The notes beneath the pieces are model-generated. The model did not search any database and was not told the DNA's origin. It was given only the letters and a program-made list of their open reading frames with translations. DNA of 64,000 nucleotides from Paenibacillus silagei (GTDB taxonomy: Bacteria; Bacillota; Bacilli; Paenibacillales; Paenibacillaceae). Within the stretch, counting starts at the first letter, position 1. The number at the start of each line of letters is the position of its first letter. Shown here one piece after another: positions 1 to 8,766 of the stretch. Position numbers and translations under genes: made by a program. The stretch covers positions 620,001-684,000 of the forward strand of contig NZ_JAGGLV010000001.1 of the NCBI RefSeq assembly GCF_017874735.1, in the 5' to 3' direction.

Positions 1-74
1 CATCTTCTGGCAATTTTATCTCCTGCCGTGCCCGTAACGCCTGTTACGAGAACGACTTTATCACGAAGTCTCAT
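1..74 (-). CDS. SDR family oxidoreductase, N-terminal fragment (runs off window)
   Basis: Only the first 24 codons are inside the window. They read MRLRDKVVLVTGVTGTAGDK and continue IARR, which is the first beta strand and the TGxxGxxG-type nucleotide-binding loop of a short-chain dehydrogenase/reductase. The start lies 12 bases after the stop of the AMP ligase gene on the same strand, so the two are probably one operon. The family call rests on the Rossmann motif alone. The substrate cannot be inferred, and the rest of the gene lies outside the window. Confidence 0.7.
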   Translation of the reverse strand, partial: MRLRDKVVLVTGVTGTAGDKIARR

Positions 75-86
75 TGAGATCCCCCT

Positions 87-1631
87 CTAGTACATAGTTT
101 CTTTTATCGCCTTCTTATCTATTTTGCCTACGGATGTTCTGACAAGTGACTGAGTAATCACTAAGCGGGTAGGCAACTTATATTCGGCTATCGATTGACC
201 GCAGAATTGTTGCAAATCCTCTAGAGCGAGTGTCTGCTTATCCTTAAGTACAACTACCGCTGTGACTTCTTCACCTTCATCCGGCAAGGGCGTTCCTATA
301 ACAGCAGCCTCAAGAATAGAAGGATGTACGCTTATTGCCTGCTCCACTTCAGCACAGTAGACATTAGAAGCCCCTACTATAATCATGTCTTTCTTCCGGT
401 CCGCAATGTATAAATAACCGTCTTCGTCCAGTCTGCCGAGATCCCCTGTATGGAGCCATCCATTTCGGATGGTTTTGTCCGTCTCTTCCGGATTGTTCCA
501 GTAACCAAGCATGATCTGTTCACTTCGGCATATGATTTCGCCAATCTCGCCTTGCTCTACTTCTTGCCCTGAGTCATTGACTATACGCACCTCAAAAGGC
601 TTCTGGCCCCAGCGCTCCATATGGGATGGATTCCCGACCGACTGCAGCCGATGCAGCTTCCCCTCTGCAAGGCACTCTTGTACAGATAAAAAGCTGATAA
701 ATTGACCGCTCTCTGTCTGTGAATACACCTCGGATATCTGCGCGTTAGGGAATACTTCCAGAGCTTGCTGCAAGGTCTTCTCACTGATCGGAGCACCTCC
801 GCAGGATATGCCTGCCACGGACCCGACTTCTCTGGAACGGTTACCTGCCAAGGCAGTAATATCCCTAAATAGGAGCCCGACGGTTCCCAGAAATCTGATT
901 TGCTCATGCTCAATAATATCTATAACCTCGTTAGCCTGCTGCGGATAGGAGTCCGGATAAATGAGACAGCCCCCTTCATAAAGAGTTGTCCAAAGGATAA
1001 ATTGTCCGGTAAGATGGGCTTGATTGGGAACAAGCGATTTTTTGGCCGGATTATGCCCTCCGCCTCTTGCTGGATTCATGAAAGCCCACTTTCTGATCGC
1101 CCGATGGGAGTGCATCACTCCCTTGGAGCGTCCCGTTGTGCCCCCGGTATAAATCAGAAGAGCAATGTCATCCGGCTGTGCTGTGTACCATGCTGTTAAT
1201 GGAGAGGAAGTCGCGATTAAATCTTCTAAGGACAGGCCGCCGTTGACCGGCTTGAACGTGATGGTAAAAGCTATACTCGGCGCTGAAAGAGAAGAGGCTA
1301 TTCTCGGATGATCAGCATCATACACGATAGCCGTTGGGGCAGCATCTTCAAGGATCTGATTCATCTCTCTAGAGGCCAGACCTGGAAAGATTGTAACTGG
1401 AATGGCACCTATAGCAATTACAGCACATTCTGCAATCACAAGATATGGACAAGGATCACCTGCAAGCGCCACCCGTTCACCGGGTCCTATTCCCAAGTTC
1501 TTCAGACCTTCCGCCACACAGCTCACCTGATGCAGTAATTGTTGATAGGTCAGATACTCATTTCTGTACTTTGTAGCATAGTAATCTGGCTGTAACCGGG
1601 CCACATGAGGCAAAATTTCTGAAAGAAGCAT
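87..1631 (-). CDS. Class I adenylate-forming enzyme (acyl-CoA synthetase/AMP-dependent ligase)
   Basis: The protein has about 514 residues, the usual length for ANL-superfamily acyl-CoA or aryl-CoA ligases, which activate a carboxylate with ATP and pass it to CoA or a carrier. Visible motifs are the phosphate loop YTGGTTGRSKG near residue 165, the A5-like EVYSQTESG, the A7 TGDLGRLDEDGYLYIADRKKD, and the C-terminal catalytic lysine context SVGKIDKK. I place the start at the ATG at 1631 because GGAGGAT sits about seven bases upstream; a longer TTG start at 1646 would overlap that site. It is followed closely by an SDR gene, which suggests a small activation/reduction pathway. The substrate is unknown. 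Confidence 0.88.
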   Translation of the reverse strand: MLLSEILPHVARLQPDYYATKYRNEYLTYQQLLHQVSCVAEGLKNLGIGPGERVALAGDPCPYLVIAECAVIAIGAIPVTIFPGLASREMNQILEDAAPTAIVYDADHPRIASSLSAPSIAFTITFKPVNGGLSLEDLIATSSPLTAWYTAQPDDIALLIYTGGTTGRSKGVMHSHRAIRKWAFMNPARGGGHNPAKKSLVPNQAHLTGQFILWTTLYEGGCLIYPDSYPQQANEVIDIIEHEQIRFLGTVGLLFRDITALAGNRSREVGSVAGISCGGAPISEKTLQQALEVFPNAQISEVYSQTESGQFISFLSVQECLAEGKLHRLQSVGNPSHMERWGQKPFEVRIVNDSGQEVEQGEIGEIICRSEQIMLGYWNNPEETDKTIRNGWLHTGDLGRLDEDGYLYIADRKKDMIIVGASNVYCAEVEQAISVHPSILEAAVIGTPLPDEGEEVTAVVVLKDKQTLALEDLQQFCGQSIAEYKLPTRLVITQSLVRTSVGKIDKKAIKETMY

Positions 1632-1685
1632 ACGTATATCCTCCAAGAATGTTTATCCTGCTATTTGCTGATCCGCCCCATCCGC

Positions 1686-3008
1686 TCAGCCCAAATAATC
1701 ATCCGGCAGGTGCAGCTCCCGCAAGCAAGCGGTGAATTTCTCCCTGAAATTAGGATTCCCTTTGTATTCCGGCCAGATCGCTTTATAGTAAGGCAGCAGC
1801 CTCTCATGCGGAATAACGTCCCAATGTAAAATGGTGCTGCGCAACACCTCTGTTCCTCCAGTGCGGAACATCTGTTCAATGATCTCCCAGTTCTCCTGCT
1901 TGTTCCGGCAATCTCTCACGGCATAGACCGCAGTCGTCTGCATAGCCAGGCTGGCATGGCACAGGAAGGGTGCAAAGTCGCGGAAGTTCATAGCATCGCA
2001 GTCTTTTAGAATATAACCGGCATAACGCAGAGTTTCCGCATCGTCAACGTGCTCAAGCCTCTGCCGGATCAGCGGAATGAATTCGGTCCGATCCACATTC
2101 TTGCCGTAAGTATTTAGAATGGTTAAGGCGTGCAGCGCTCCCTCAGGGTCATCCGACTGCAGCAGCTTCAGCAGATAGGGTCTGCCCGCCGCAAAGGACG
2201 TTTTGCAGAGCAGCGAGATGGCTGTTTTGGAATCCCGGGGGCTATGCTCCGTCACATGCTTCAGGAATTCCAGGGTCGACGGGGCGATTCGCTTGAACTT
2301 GAACATGGCCTCCAGCGCCTTGGCCTGCAGCTTCCCGTCAGGAGTGTTCCGATACAGCTGAATAAGCGTATTCTCGTCACCCGGAAGCCGGCTGCCAAAC
2401 CATGCGTTGTCATAATCCAGAATAATCTCATCCAGCCAGCGCTCGTACCAGTCCAGGAAGTTATCTTCATAGACGAAGAAGAACGGGCGGTCAGGGAAAA
2501 ATTCCGAGGTATACACAATCCTCCCCCGGTGCTCCCCTTCCAGAACGAGATACATATCATATTCGCAGCCCTGGGTGCCGATACACAGCATTCCGCCAAG
2601 CGCCTTGTTTCTCGCTTCCTCGTACTCTTCATCCGAGATGTCCCGCTCGCCCGTCAGAGGCTCCGTCAATAGATTCCATTCCTCTGCGGTCATTCCGGGA
2701 TGAAGCGCCGCCCGGCCCTGGAGTGCCGGAAGCTCGGTATAGGAGGTAGCCTGTGCAAGCGGATAGATTCCGTAATACGGCCCAGCCCCGCCGTTCCCGA
2801 TCTCTGCCAGGAATCCGGCAAACGGCTCAGGAAGCTTGATCCCATATTGGGCCTCCCAGTCCGCCAGCTCGCCTGCCGTAAGCATCTCTGCAAGCTTGTA
2901 TTGATGCGAAGAGGCACCGAATTCCGCGAACTCCGCATCCTTGCGCAGGGCCTGCCTCAGCTTCGTCCTGATCCGCGCAAGCTGCGCAGCCTGCTTTTCT
3001 AATTCCAT
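1686..3008 (-). CDS. SMI1/KNR4 (SUKH) family protein with HEAT-like C-terminus
   Basis: About 440 residues. Residues 30-110 carry the SUKH signature: an ELADWEAQYGIKLPEPFAGF helix, then GNGGAGPYYGIYPL. The rest is helical and acidic, with repeats resembling HEAT-type pairs (for example around ESFAAGRPYLLKLLQSDDPEGALHAL-like segments). SUKH proteins are frequent immunity or scaffold proteins of polymorphic toxin systems, but no toxin gene is adjacent. The start was set at 3008 because AGGAGGGATC directly precedes that ATG; an upstream extension of 21 residues has no ribosome-binding site. Function here is unknown, and the family call rests on the N-terminal motif. Confidence 0.75.
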   Translation of the reverse strand: MELEKQAAQLARIRTKLRQALRKDAEFAEFGASSHQYKLAEMLTAGELADWEAQYGIKLPEPFAGFLAEIGNGGAGPYYGIYPLAQATSYTELPALQGRAALHPGMTAEEWNLLTEPLTGERDISDEEYEEARNKALGGMLCIGTQGCEYDMYLVLEGEHRGRIVYTSEFFPDRPFFFVYEDNFLDWYERWLDEIILDYDNAWFGSRLPGDENTLIQLYRNTPDGKLQAKALEAMFKFKRIAPSTLEFLKHVTEHSPRDSKTAISLLCKTSFAAGRPYLLKLLQSDDPEGALHALTILNTYGKNVDRTEFIPLIRQRLEHVDDAETLRYAGYILKDCDAMNFRDFAPFLCHASLAMQTTAVYAVRDCRNKQENWEIIEQMFRTGGTEVLRSTILHWDVIPHERLLPYYKAIWPEYKGNPNFREKFTACLRELHLPDDYLG

Positions 3009-3116
3009 GATGATCCCTCCTGCATATTCAAAGAATGTCACATAATGGCCTGGGCGATTGTCTTCCATCATATCACACCCTGCATATGTTCCAGGCTCCT
3101 CGTTTATTAGACAAAA

Positions 3117-3155
3117 ATAAGCCCGCCGTCACGATGAAGTGACAGGCGGGCTTAT
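3117..3155 (-). terminator. Rho-independent terminator of the gldA-dhaKL operon
   Basis: Eleven-base arms ATAAGCCCGCC/GGCGGGCTTAT flank a small inner GTCAC/GTGAC stem. On the minus strand they are followed by TTTTTGT. It lies directly after the stop of the dihydroxyacetone kinase gene. Confidence 0.85.
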
Positions 3156-3168
3156 ACCCAGGCAACAC

Positions 3169-4929
3169 TTATTGGACCGCGTTAGACAGCTCTGTGAAAA
3201 TAACCCCCAGGGCAAATGCGCCAGCATCCGGGTGGCCGATGCTGCGCTCACCTACTGTCCCGGCCCGGCCCATCCGCGCAACGATGGATTTCGTACGCTC
3301 CGCCCCCGCGACAGCGGCTTCAGCCCCCTTGGCGAAGGCCTCCTTCAAGGATAACTGCTGCTGCGCGCTGTTCTTCCAGGCTTCGGCACAAGGAATCAGC
3401 GCATCGATCAGCGTCTTATCACCCACGACTGCCCCGCGACCGAAGGAGCGTTCACCGGTAGCCTGGATGCCCTGAGCCGCCGCGTCCAGCATCCCGGCCA
3501 TCTCCAGCGTATTCAGCGAGGTCCGGCCTGTAGCATATTTGCCTGCTGAGCGGAAGGCTGAGCCCCAGATTGGACCGGAAGCTCCGCCGCAATGCTCCAT
3601 AATGATCAGAGAGCAGGCCTGAAGGAAGCTTCCGATATCCGTAGCGTGATCCTGCACAAGCTCCTTCCATTCCCGCTTCAATTGCTTGAAGCCCTTGGCG
3701 ACACTCATCCCGAAGTCTCCATCACCGGCATGGGCATCCAGCTCACAGAAGGGAGCCTCATTCGCGATAATAATCTCGCTCATCTTATCCACCAGATAGA
3801 TGATGTTCGTAAGCCGCAGCCGTTCGTCACGGAGGACAGCGAAGTCCGGATCTGTCTCGGCCGTCAGGCTCACCTCAGCCTGAGCCTCCTGCTGCGGAAG
3901 AGGGCTGACGTATTGCACCGGCGCAAGCTCACCCGTTAACCGGAGTGCCGGAGTATCGCAAGGCTCAGCAAGCCATCTGCGCAGCTCATCATCCAGCTTC
4001 ATCAGGCTGATGGAAGCACCGGCCATATCTATACTGGTCATATAGCTGCCTACAAGAGATTGGCGGATGATGATCCCCCGTTCTCCCAGACTACGGATCA
4101 CGGAGTGATTGAGCAGGTACAGCTCCTGCAGAGGCGTTGCGCCGAAGCCGTTGACGAGCACCACTACCTCTCCGCCGTCCGGCTGATCCAGGTTCAGACT
4201 GGCCAGCAGGGCAGAGATCATACGTTCCGCCAGCTCATCGGCGGTCAGCAGCTTTTCTCTGCGGATGCCCGGCTCCCCATGAATGCCGACCCCATACTCC
4301 ATCTCATCCTCCTGAAGCTGGAAGGTAGGCGTACCCTTGGCAGGAACGGTACAGGAGGTAAAAGCAAAACCAAGACTGCGCACATGAGCAGCCGCATGCT
4401 GCGCGGCCTGCTTCACCTCGGCCAGCGGCAGTCCGGCCTCGGCAGCCGCCCCGGCAACCTTATGCACCAGAATCGTGCCAGCAACCCCTCGGCGTCCCAC
4501 CGTATACAGGCTGTCTTCTACTGCAATATCATCATCAACCTTCACATAGTCCACAGCGAGGCCGTCCTCAGCCGCCAGATAAGCCGCATTCTGGAAGTTC
4601 ATCATATCGCCGCTGTAATTCTTGATGATCAGCAGAGCGCCCTTATGGCCGGTATGGTTGCGGATCGCCTGGTAGACCTGAATCTGTGACGGGGAGGCGA
4701 AGACATCCCCGCAGACTGCGGCATCCAGCATTCCCGGCCCGACCAGCCCGGCATGCGCGGGCTCATGGCCGCTGCCCCCGCCGCTGATCAGCGTTACCTT
4801 GTCAGGATTCGGCGCAGACCTGGAGACAATTTTGTATTTGCTGTCGAATGTCAGCTGCGGATGAGCCATCACCAGTCCACTGCACATCTCACGGACGAGA
4901 TTGGCCGGATCGTTGATTATCTTTTTCAT
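3169..4929 (-). CDS. Dihydroxyacetone kinase, fused DhaK-DhaL (ATP-dependent type)
   Basis: A 586-residue single chain joining both Dha kinase domains, the arrangement of ATP-using enzymes such as the Citrobacter kinase rather than the PTS-dependent DhaK/DhaL/DhaM system. It phosphorylates dihydroxyacetone to DHAP in the cytoplasm. The DhaK part (about 1-330) shows SGGGSGHEPAHAG and the substrate-binding histidine context YGVGIHGEPG. The DhaL part (about 370-586) shows the ATP/Mg loop DAHAGDGDFGMSV and CGGASGPIWGSAF. Its ATG overlaps the stop of the glycerol dehydrogenase gene (ATGA), so the two are translationally coupled. Together they form the oxidative glycerol-to-DHAP route. No DhaM gene is nearby, consistent with ATP as the phosphoryl donor. 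Confidence 0.93.
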   Translation of the reverse strand: MKKIINDPANLVREMCSGLVMAHPQLTFDSKYKIVSRSAPNPDKVTLISGGGSGHEPAHAGLVGPGMLDAAVCGDVFASPSQIQVYQAIRNHTGHKGALLIIKNYSGDMMNFQNAAYLAAEDGLAVDYVKVDDDIAVEDSLYTVGRRGVAGTILVHKVAGAAAEAGLPLAEVKQAAQHAAAHVRSLGFAFTSCTVPAKGTPTFQLQEDEMEYGVGIHGEPGIRREKLLTADELAERMISALLASLNLDQPDGGEVVVLVNGFGATPLQELYLLNHSVIRSLGERGIIIRQSLVGSYMTSIDMAGASISLMKLDDELRRWLAEPCDTPALRLTGELAPVQYVSPLPQQEAQAEVSLTAETDPDFAVLRDERLRLTNIIYLVDKMSEIIIANEAPFCELDAHAGDGDFGMSVAKGFKQLKREWKELVQDHATDIGSFLQACSLIIMEHCGGASGPIWGSAFRSAGKYATGRTSLNTLEMAGMLDAAAQGIQATGERSFGRGAVVGDKTLIDALIPCAEAWKNSAQQQLSLKEAFAKGAEAAVAGAERTKSIVARMGRAGTVGERSIGHPDAGAFALGVIFTELSNAVQ

Positions 4930-6068
4930 ACGCGCTGCTCCTTACTCTTCTTGAAGGCTTCGCCCAGCTTGTCAGCGACAGCAATGGCAGCGGCAACCGC
5001 TTCAGCGGTAACCGGGAACGGCATCGAATGAATCGACTCCTCCGGGATACACGCCTTGCGGGCCACTTCCAGCAGCTCCTCATGGGAGATGGAAGCGACA
5101 CCAATATCGGCCAGGCATACGGGAAGGCCCACAGAGTGGCAGAAGGACAACACCTGATCGATCTCTGCCTGCTGCGCATTCTCCAGAACGAGCTGTGCAA
5201 TCGTGCTGAAGGCCACCTTCTCGCCATGGTAATAATGATGGGTGCCTTCAAGCGCCGTCAGGCCGTTATGGATGGCATGTGCGGCAGCCAGACCGCTGCT
5301 CTCGAACCCGAGCCCCGACAGCAGGATGTTCGTTTCGATAATATTCTCCAGCGCCGGTGTCACCACGTTCTGATCGCAAGCCAGCTTGGCTAAGACGCCA
5401 TCCTCCAGCAGTGTATCGTAGCATAAGCGGGCAAGGGCCAGCGCGGCTTTGGTACCTTTGGCCTCCGTAATCACGCCTGCATGCACTCCGCAAGGAAGCC
5501 CCGCATTGACATTGGAATAGGATGCCGCAGTAGCCCTGGCCTCGAAGTAGGTGGAGAGGGCATCGCCCATCCCGGATACCAGGAAGCGGGTAGGAGCCTG
5601 CGCAATAACAGTCGTATCAATCAGCACCACCGAAGGACTGGCTTTGAAGTAAGCATAATCCTCGAAAGCGCCTTCAGAAGTGTAAATCACAGCGGAATGG
5701 CTGGTGGGTGCATCGGTGGCCGCAATGGTAGGAACGATAATCAGCGCATCGCCTTCTGCCACACATTTGGCCGTGTCGATCGCTTTGCCTCCGCCAAGAC
5801 CGATTGTACAAGCACACTTGTGCTCACGGGCCAGCTCCTGTAGTCTGGAAATCTCCTGCCGGGAGCATTCGCCCTGGAAATCCCCCTTCACGAGGGTAAT
5901 GCCGAATTGACTGCTGGTGGCATCGAGCTTGGCCTGCACACGCTTCACATCATCCGGGTGCGCAATCAGCAGAGCCGATGTGCCGAAAGTACTGACGAAG
6001 TATCCCAATTGAAGCAGCTCATCCTCACCTTGTGTGTATTTAGCCGGGCTGATAAAGGTTCTTCTCAT
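4926..6068 (-). CDS. gldA: Glycerol dehydrogenase (iron-containing alcohol dehydrogenase family)
   Basis: About 380 residues, oxidising glycerol to dihydroxyacetone with NAD. The nucleotide-binding GLGGGKAIDTAK, the metal-binding segments MGDALSTYFEARA (Asp) and AAHAIHNGL (His), and THHYYHGEKVAF (His) match the GldA pattern of Asp plus two His zinc ligands. The start at 6068 is chosen because AGGAGGAATGAAAGA precedes it; a longer in-frame extension lacks such a site. It is the first gene of a two-gene operon with the fused DhaK-DhaL kinase and lies divergent from a PocR-type AraC regulator, which very likely controls it. The gene name rests on motif and context, not on a database comparison. 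Confidence 0.9.
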   Translation of the reverse strand: MRRTFISPAKYTQGEDELLQLGYFVSTFGTSALLIAHPDDVKRVQAKLDATSSQFGITLVKGDFQGECSRQEISRLQELAREHKCACTIGLGGGKAIDTAKCVAEGDALIIVPTIAATDAPTSHSAVIYTSEGAFEDYAYFKASPSVVLIDTTVIAQAPTRFLVSGMGDALSTYFEARATAASYSNVNAGLPCGVHAGVITEAKGTKAALALARLCYDTLLEDGVLAKLACDQNVVTPALENIIETNILLSGLGFESSGLAAAHAIHNGLTALEGTHHYYHGEKVAFSTIAQLVLENAQQAEIDQVLSFCHSVGLPVCLADIGVASISHEELLEVARKACIPEESIHSMPFPVTAEAVAAAIAVADKLGEAFKKSKEQRV

Positions 6069-6239
6069 TCTTTCATTCCTCCTCGAGTCGTATGTCCCCA
6101 TTATAGACAAGTGGATGGAGGGACGCATGGGACAAAGCAAACGAATTAATATGCTGCAAAATAGTATTATTATGTTCTCAGCATCTGAATTATAATTATC
6201 TTGTTCTCATTGTCACTGTAAATGGAAGGAGTGAGCCGG

Positions 6240-7241
6240 ATGCAATCCAAATTCGATTTGAAATATATCATTGATATGGATGAATGGGGCAAGCTTCAGG
6301 AATCATTGTCCCTGGTGACGCGCATGGCTATCATTATGGTCGATTATAAAGGCGTGCCGGTTACAGCACATAGCCGCTGCCAAGCCTTCTGCCAGACCGT
6401 GCGCAGCGACAAGGAATTCTCAGCCTATTGTCAAAAATGTGACGCGCGCGGAGGTCTGGAGGCTGTGCGGCTGAGCCGGCCCTATATCTACCGCTGCCAC
6501 TTCGATATTCTCGACATTGCTATCCCTATCATTGTCGATAATCAGTACATCGGTGCGCTGATGGCCGGACAGATCCGGCTGGCGGAGGGAAGCGGCCCGA
6601 ATCTGGAGCAGATTGTGTCCCGTCCGCACCAGGACGCCATGACGGAGGATCGGGCCCGCAAGTACGAACTGCTGCCCGTCATGAAGTATGAGGAGGTCGT
6701 AGCCACCGCCGATATGCTCTATCATTTGTGCAACTATGTGGTCAAGGAATCGATCCTTAAGCATGAGCTGCTGGAGAGGAACGGGCTCTATGAGGCCTTG
6801 AACCCGCAGGAGTCCAAGCTCCAGCTTGAGTTGCCGCCTCTGCCCTTAGAGCTGCCTCCGGCTCCTAAGACTCCGGTCACTTCGGGAAGCGCATACAAGA
6901 CGGAATGCATAAGTCCTACGCTTCAGCCTGCCTTGGACTATATGCTAAGCCACCGGGAGGAGAATTTCTCTCTGAGATCGCTCGCGCAGCTATGCCATAT
7001 CAGCCCGAGTTACTTCAGCCGCCTGTTCACCAGGGAGATGGGCGAGCATTTCTCCCTATATGTCGCCCGCATGAAGGTCGGGCGGGCGAAGGAGCTGCTG
7101 GGAACAACTGATTGGTCAGTCAACGAGATCAGCAATCACTTGAATTTTTGCGATGCCGGTTATTTCATTAAGATCTTCAAGAAATACGAGTCGGCAACTC
7201 CCCTGTCCTACCGTGCTTCTCTCCTAACAAATCGAATATAA
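6240..7241 (+). CDS. AraC family regulator with PocR sensory domain
   Basis: About 333 residues. Residues 1-165 resemble the PocR ligand-binding domain, with a cysteine cluster (CQAFCQTV, YCQKCDARGG and the later YRCHFD) typical of that family. Residues 225-333 are a double helix-turn-helix AraC domain (FSLRSLAQLCHISPSYFSRLF, VNEISNHLNFCDAGYFIKIFKKY). PocR domains in propanediol and glycerol regulators sense small polyols, and this gene diverges from gldA-dhaKL, so it is probably their activator. GGAAGGAGTGAGCCGG sets the start at the ATG at 6240 rather than 18 bases earlier. The inducer is inferred from neighbours only. Confidence 0.88.
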   Translation: MQSKFDLKYIIDMDEWGKLQESLSLVTRMAIIMVDYKGVPVTAHSRCQAFCQTVRSDKEFSAYCQKCDARGGLEAVRLSRPYIYRCHFDILDIAIPIIVDNQYIGALMAGQIRLAEGSGPNLEQIVSRPHQDAMTEDRARKYELLPVMKYEEVVATADMLYHLCNYVVKESILKHELLERNGLYEALNPQESKLQLELPPLPLELPPAPKTPVTSGSAYKTECISPTLQPALDYMLSHREENFSLRSLAQLCHISPSYFSRLFTREMGEHFSLYVARMKVGRAKELLGTTDWSVNEISNHLNFCDAGYFIKIFKKYESATPLSYRASLLTNRI

Positions 7242-7274
7242 TAGATGTACACTATTCGAGCAGGAGGTTATCTG

Positions 7275-7550
7275 ATGAAGCTGAACGAACAAGGTGTGCT
7301 TATCATTGAAGAGGATGATATACACGACATGTACTTTTTTCTGGTCCATGACGGGTTGACATTCAAGGATTCTTTCGAGATTGGGCTGGAAAGGCATAAG
7401 ATTGAGCTGTACCCCGGCAGCGTATCTGCTATTGTTCCCCCGCAGGCCATGCCCGAGGACTATGGCTACCCGGAAGAAGACCTTCCCCGTATAGTGGAGG
7501 GGATTTATTCAGCCGTCCGGGAGTATGATCCGGGCTTCGGAGTGTGGTAA
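7275..7550 (+). CDS. Hypothetical protein, 91 residues
   Basis: A small acidic soluble protein starting MKLNEQGVLIIEEDD and ending DPGFGVW, with no signal peptide or membrane segment. AGGAGGTTATCTG immediately precedes the ATG, so it is probably translated. It follows the PocR-AraC regulator by 33 bases on the same strand and may be co-transcribed. I do not recognise the family. The composition (many Glu, Asp, Tyr and aromatic residues) resembles small immunity or hypothetical proteins found near SUKH-type genes. Confidence 0.65.
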   Translation: MKLNEQGVLIIEEDDIHDMYFFLVHDGLTFKDSFEIGLERHKIELYPGSVSAIVPPQAMPEDYGYPEEDLPRIVEGIYSAVREYDPGFGVW

Positions 7551-7574
7551 CATCCCTGCTGCCTGTCTACAGCA

Positions 7575-8741
7575 TCAAGGGATAACCAGGCCGTTCTTGA
7601 ACGCCAGCTTCACATCATTCTCACGGACATAGGCGGAATAGTCCCATGATTCTCCCTCCTGCAGCCGCTTGTATGTCTGATGAATATTCCGGCGCCAAGG
7701 CGACGGCCGGCTGTTGAAATAATTCGTAAAGAAGCGCTGCGCCTGCTCTTGTGTGCCGAAGCACAGCAGATAGGCCAGCGGACTGGATTCAGCATCGCAG
7801 ATGCCGGGGAATCCTGCGCCGCAGGCGGCAAGCTGCTCCAGTGCGCGGGGACGGTCTGCGAACAGCTCGAACAGGGGCAGGACACGTTCCCCAATCAGCT
7901 GACCGATCTCCTGCCGGGAGGAATCCAGTTGTGAGGGGGCGACCTGCCAGACGATAGCGCTTGACGATTTCTGCGGCCTGCGCAGCGAGCCGAACAGAAC
8001 GGTATCGTCCCCTCTGCCGGTTTGTCCGGCAAGCCATTTTTTGACGGACTTGCTGGCAATCCGCAGGTTCACGGTCATCCGTACATCGGTGCGGGTGTTG
8101 TAAGACTGCGGTTGGAAAGAGAGCTCGAATACGGTATCTTTGTCGGCCGCTGTTTTTTTCCATACCGTACCCGCCTTATTGGATTTGAAGCCCTCTGCCT
8201 GGATGAACTGCTGCCCGGTCTGCTGGCAGGCCTGAAGGAATTGAGCTTTGGGATCAAGCTTACGGTTAGAAGGGCTTTCAGACCAGACCTCCCATTGGGC
8301 AAAACGGTCATCCAGCATGGGCTTCAGGCGGTCGTAATTCTCCCAGCTGTTCTCTACATGATAGATGCTTGGATATTCATGGCCTTGTTCAGCCGCCAGG
8401 CGGTTGAACACCTCACAGTAATCATTGAGATACCTTCCATACTGTGCGGCGAACGCCGATTGACCGTCATAATAATCGGCGGCGAAGGCATTGCCGCGCT
8501 CGTCCAGATCCTCATCCCAGAACTTCCCGTCACAGTACTCCAGCAGGTATTCCAGCCCTGTGAGCTCACGGCGTTTCAGCCGCTTCAGCGCCTCCGCCGA
8601 CTCCTCAAGGTGAATTTCCCCCGCCATACCGCGGCCCAAGGCCCAGGCCAGAAACATGCCGATATGAATCCCGCCATTCTCTTCCGGCAGATCTGCAGGA
8701 TAATCTCCCCCGGAATGCCAATCGATCCGGTCATATGCCAT
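7575..8741 (-). CDS. Hypothetical two-domain protein (DUF7832-like N-terminus, DUF4304-like C-terminus)
   Basis: 388 residues. The N-terminal part, with YDRIDWHSGGDYPADLPEEN and IHIGMFLAWALGRG, looks like the DUF7832-type domain found in hypothetical and immunity-like proteins. From about residue 165 a second domain (FLQACQQTGQQFIQAEGFK, then VWKKTAADKDTVFELSFQPQ) resembles DUF4304-type beta-rich domains. There is no signal peptide, so it is cytoplasmic. AAGGAGACCCGT precedes the ATG. It lies head-to-tail with another hypothetical gene (8767-9609) on the same strand, 25 bases apart, suggesting co-transcription. Family assignments are from memory of sequence style and remain tentative. Confidence 0.6.
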   Translation of the reverse strand: MAYDRIDWHSGGDYPADLPEENGGIHIGMFLAWALGRGMAGEIHLEESAEALKRLKRRELTGLEYLLEYCDGKFWDEDLDERGNAFAADYYDGQSAFAAQYGRYLNDYCEVFNRLAAEQGHEYPSIYHVENSWENYDRLKPMLDDRFAQWEVWSESPSNRKLDPKAQFLQACQQTGQQFIQAEGFKSNKAGTVWKKTAADKDTVFELSFQPQSYNTRTDVRMTVNLRIASKSVKKWLAGQTGRGDDTVLFGSLRRPQKSSSAIVWQVAPSQLDSSRQEIGQLIGERVLPLFELFADRPRALEQLAACGAGFPGICDAESSPLAYLLCFGTQEQAQRFFTNYFNSRPSPWRRNIHQTYKRLQEGESWDYSAYVRENDVKLAFKNGLVIP

Positions 8742-8766
8742 ACGGGTCTCCTTTCGGCCAGCAGCT

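Noticed and set aside
2130..2672. 180-codon open frame on the plus strand over the SUKH gene.
   Set aside because: It overlaps the minus-strand gene completely, has no ribosome-binding site, and its composition looks like an antisense shadow of a GC-rich gene.
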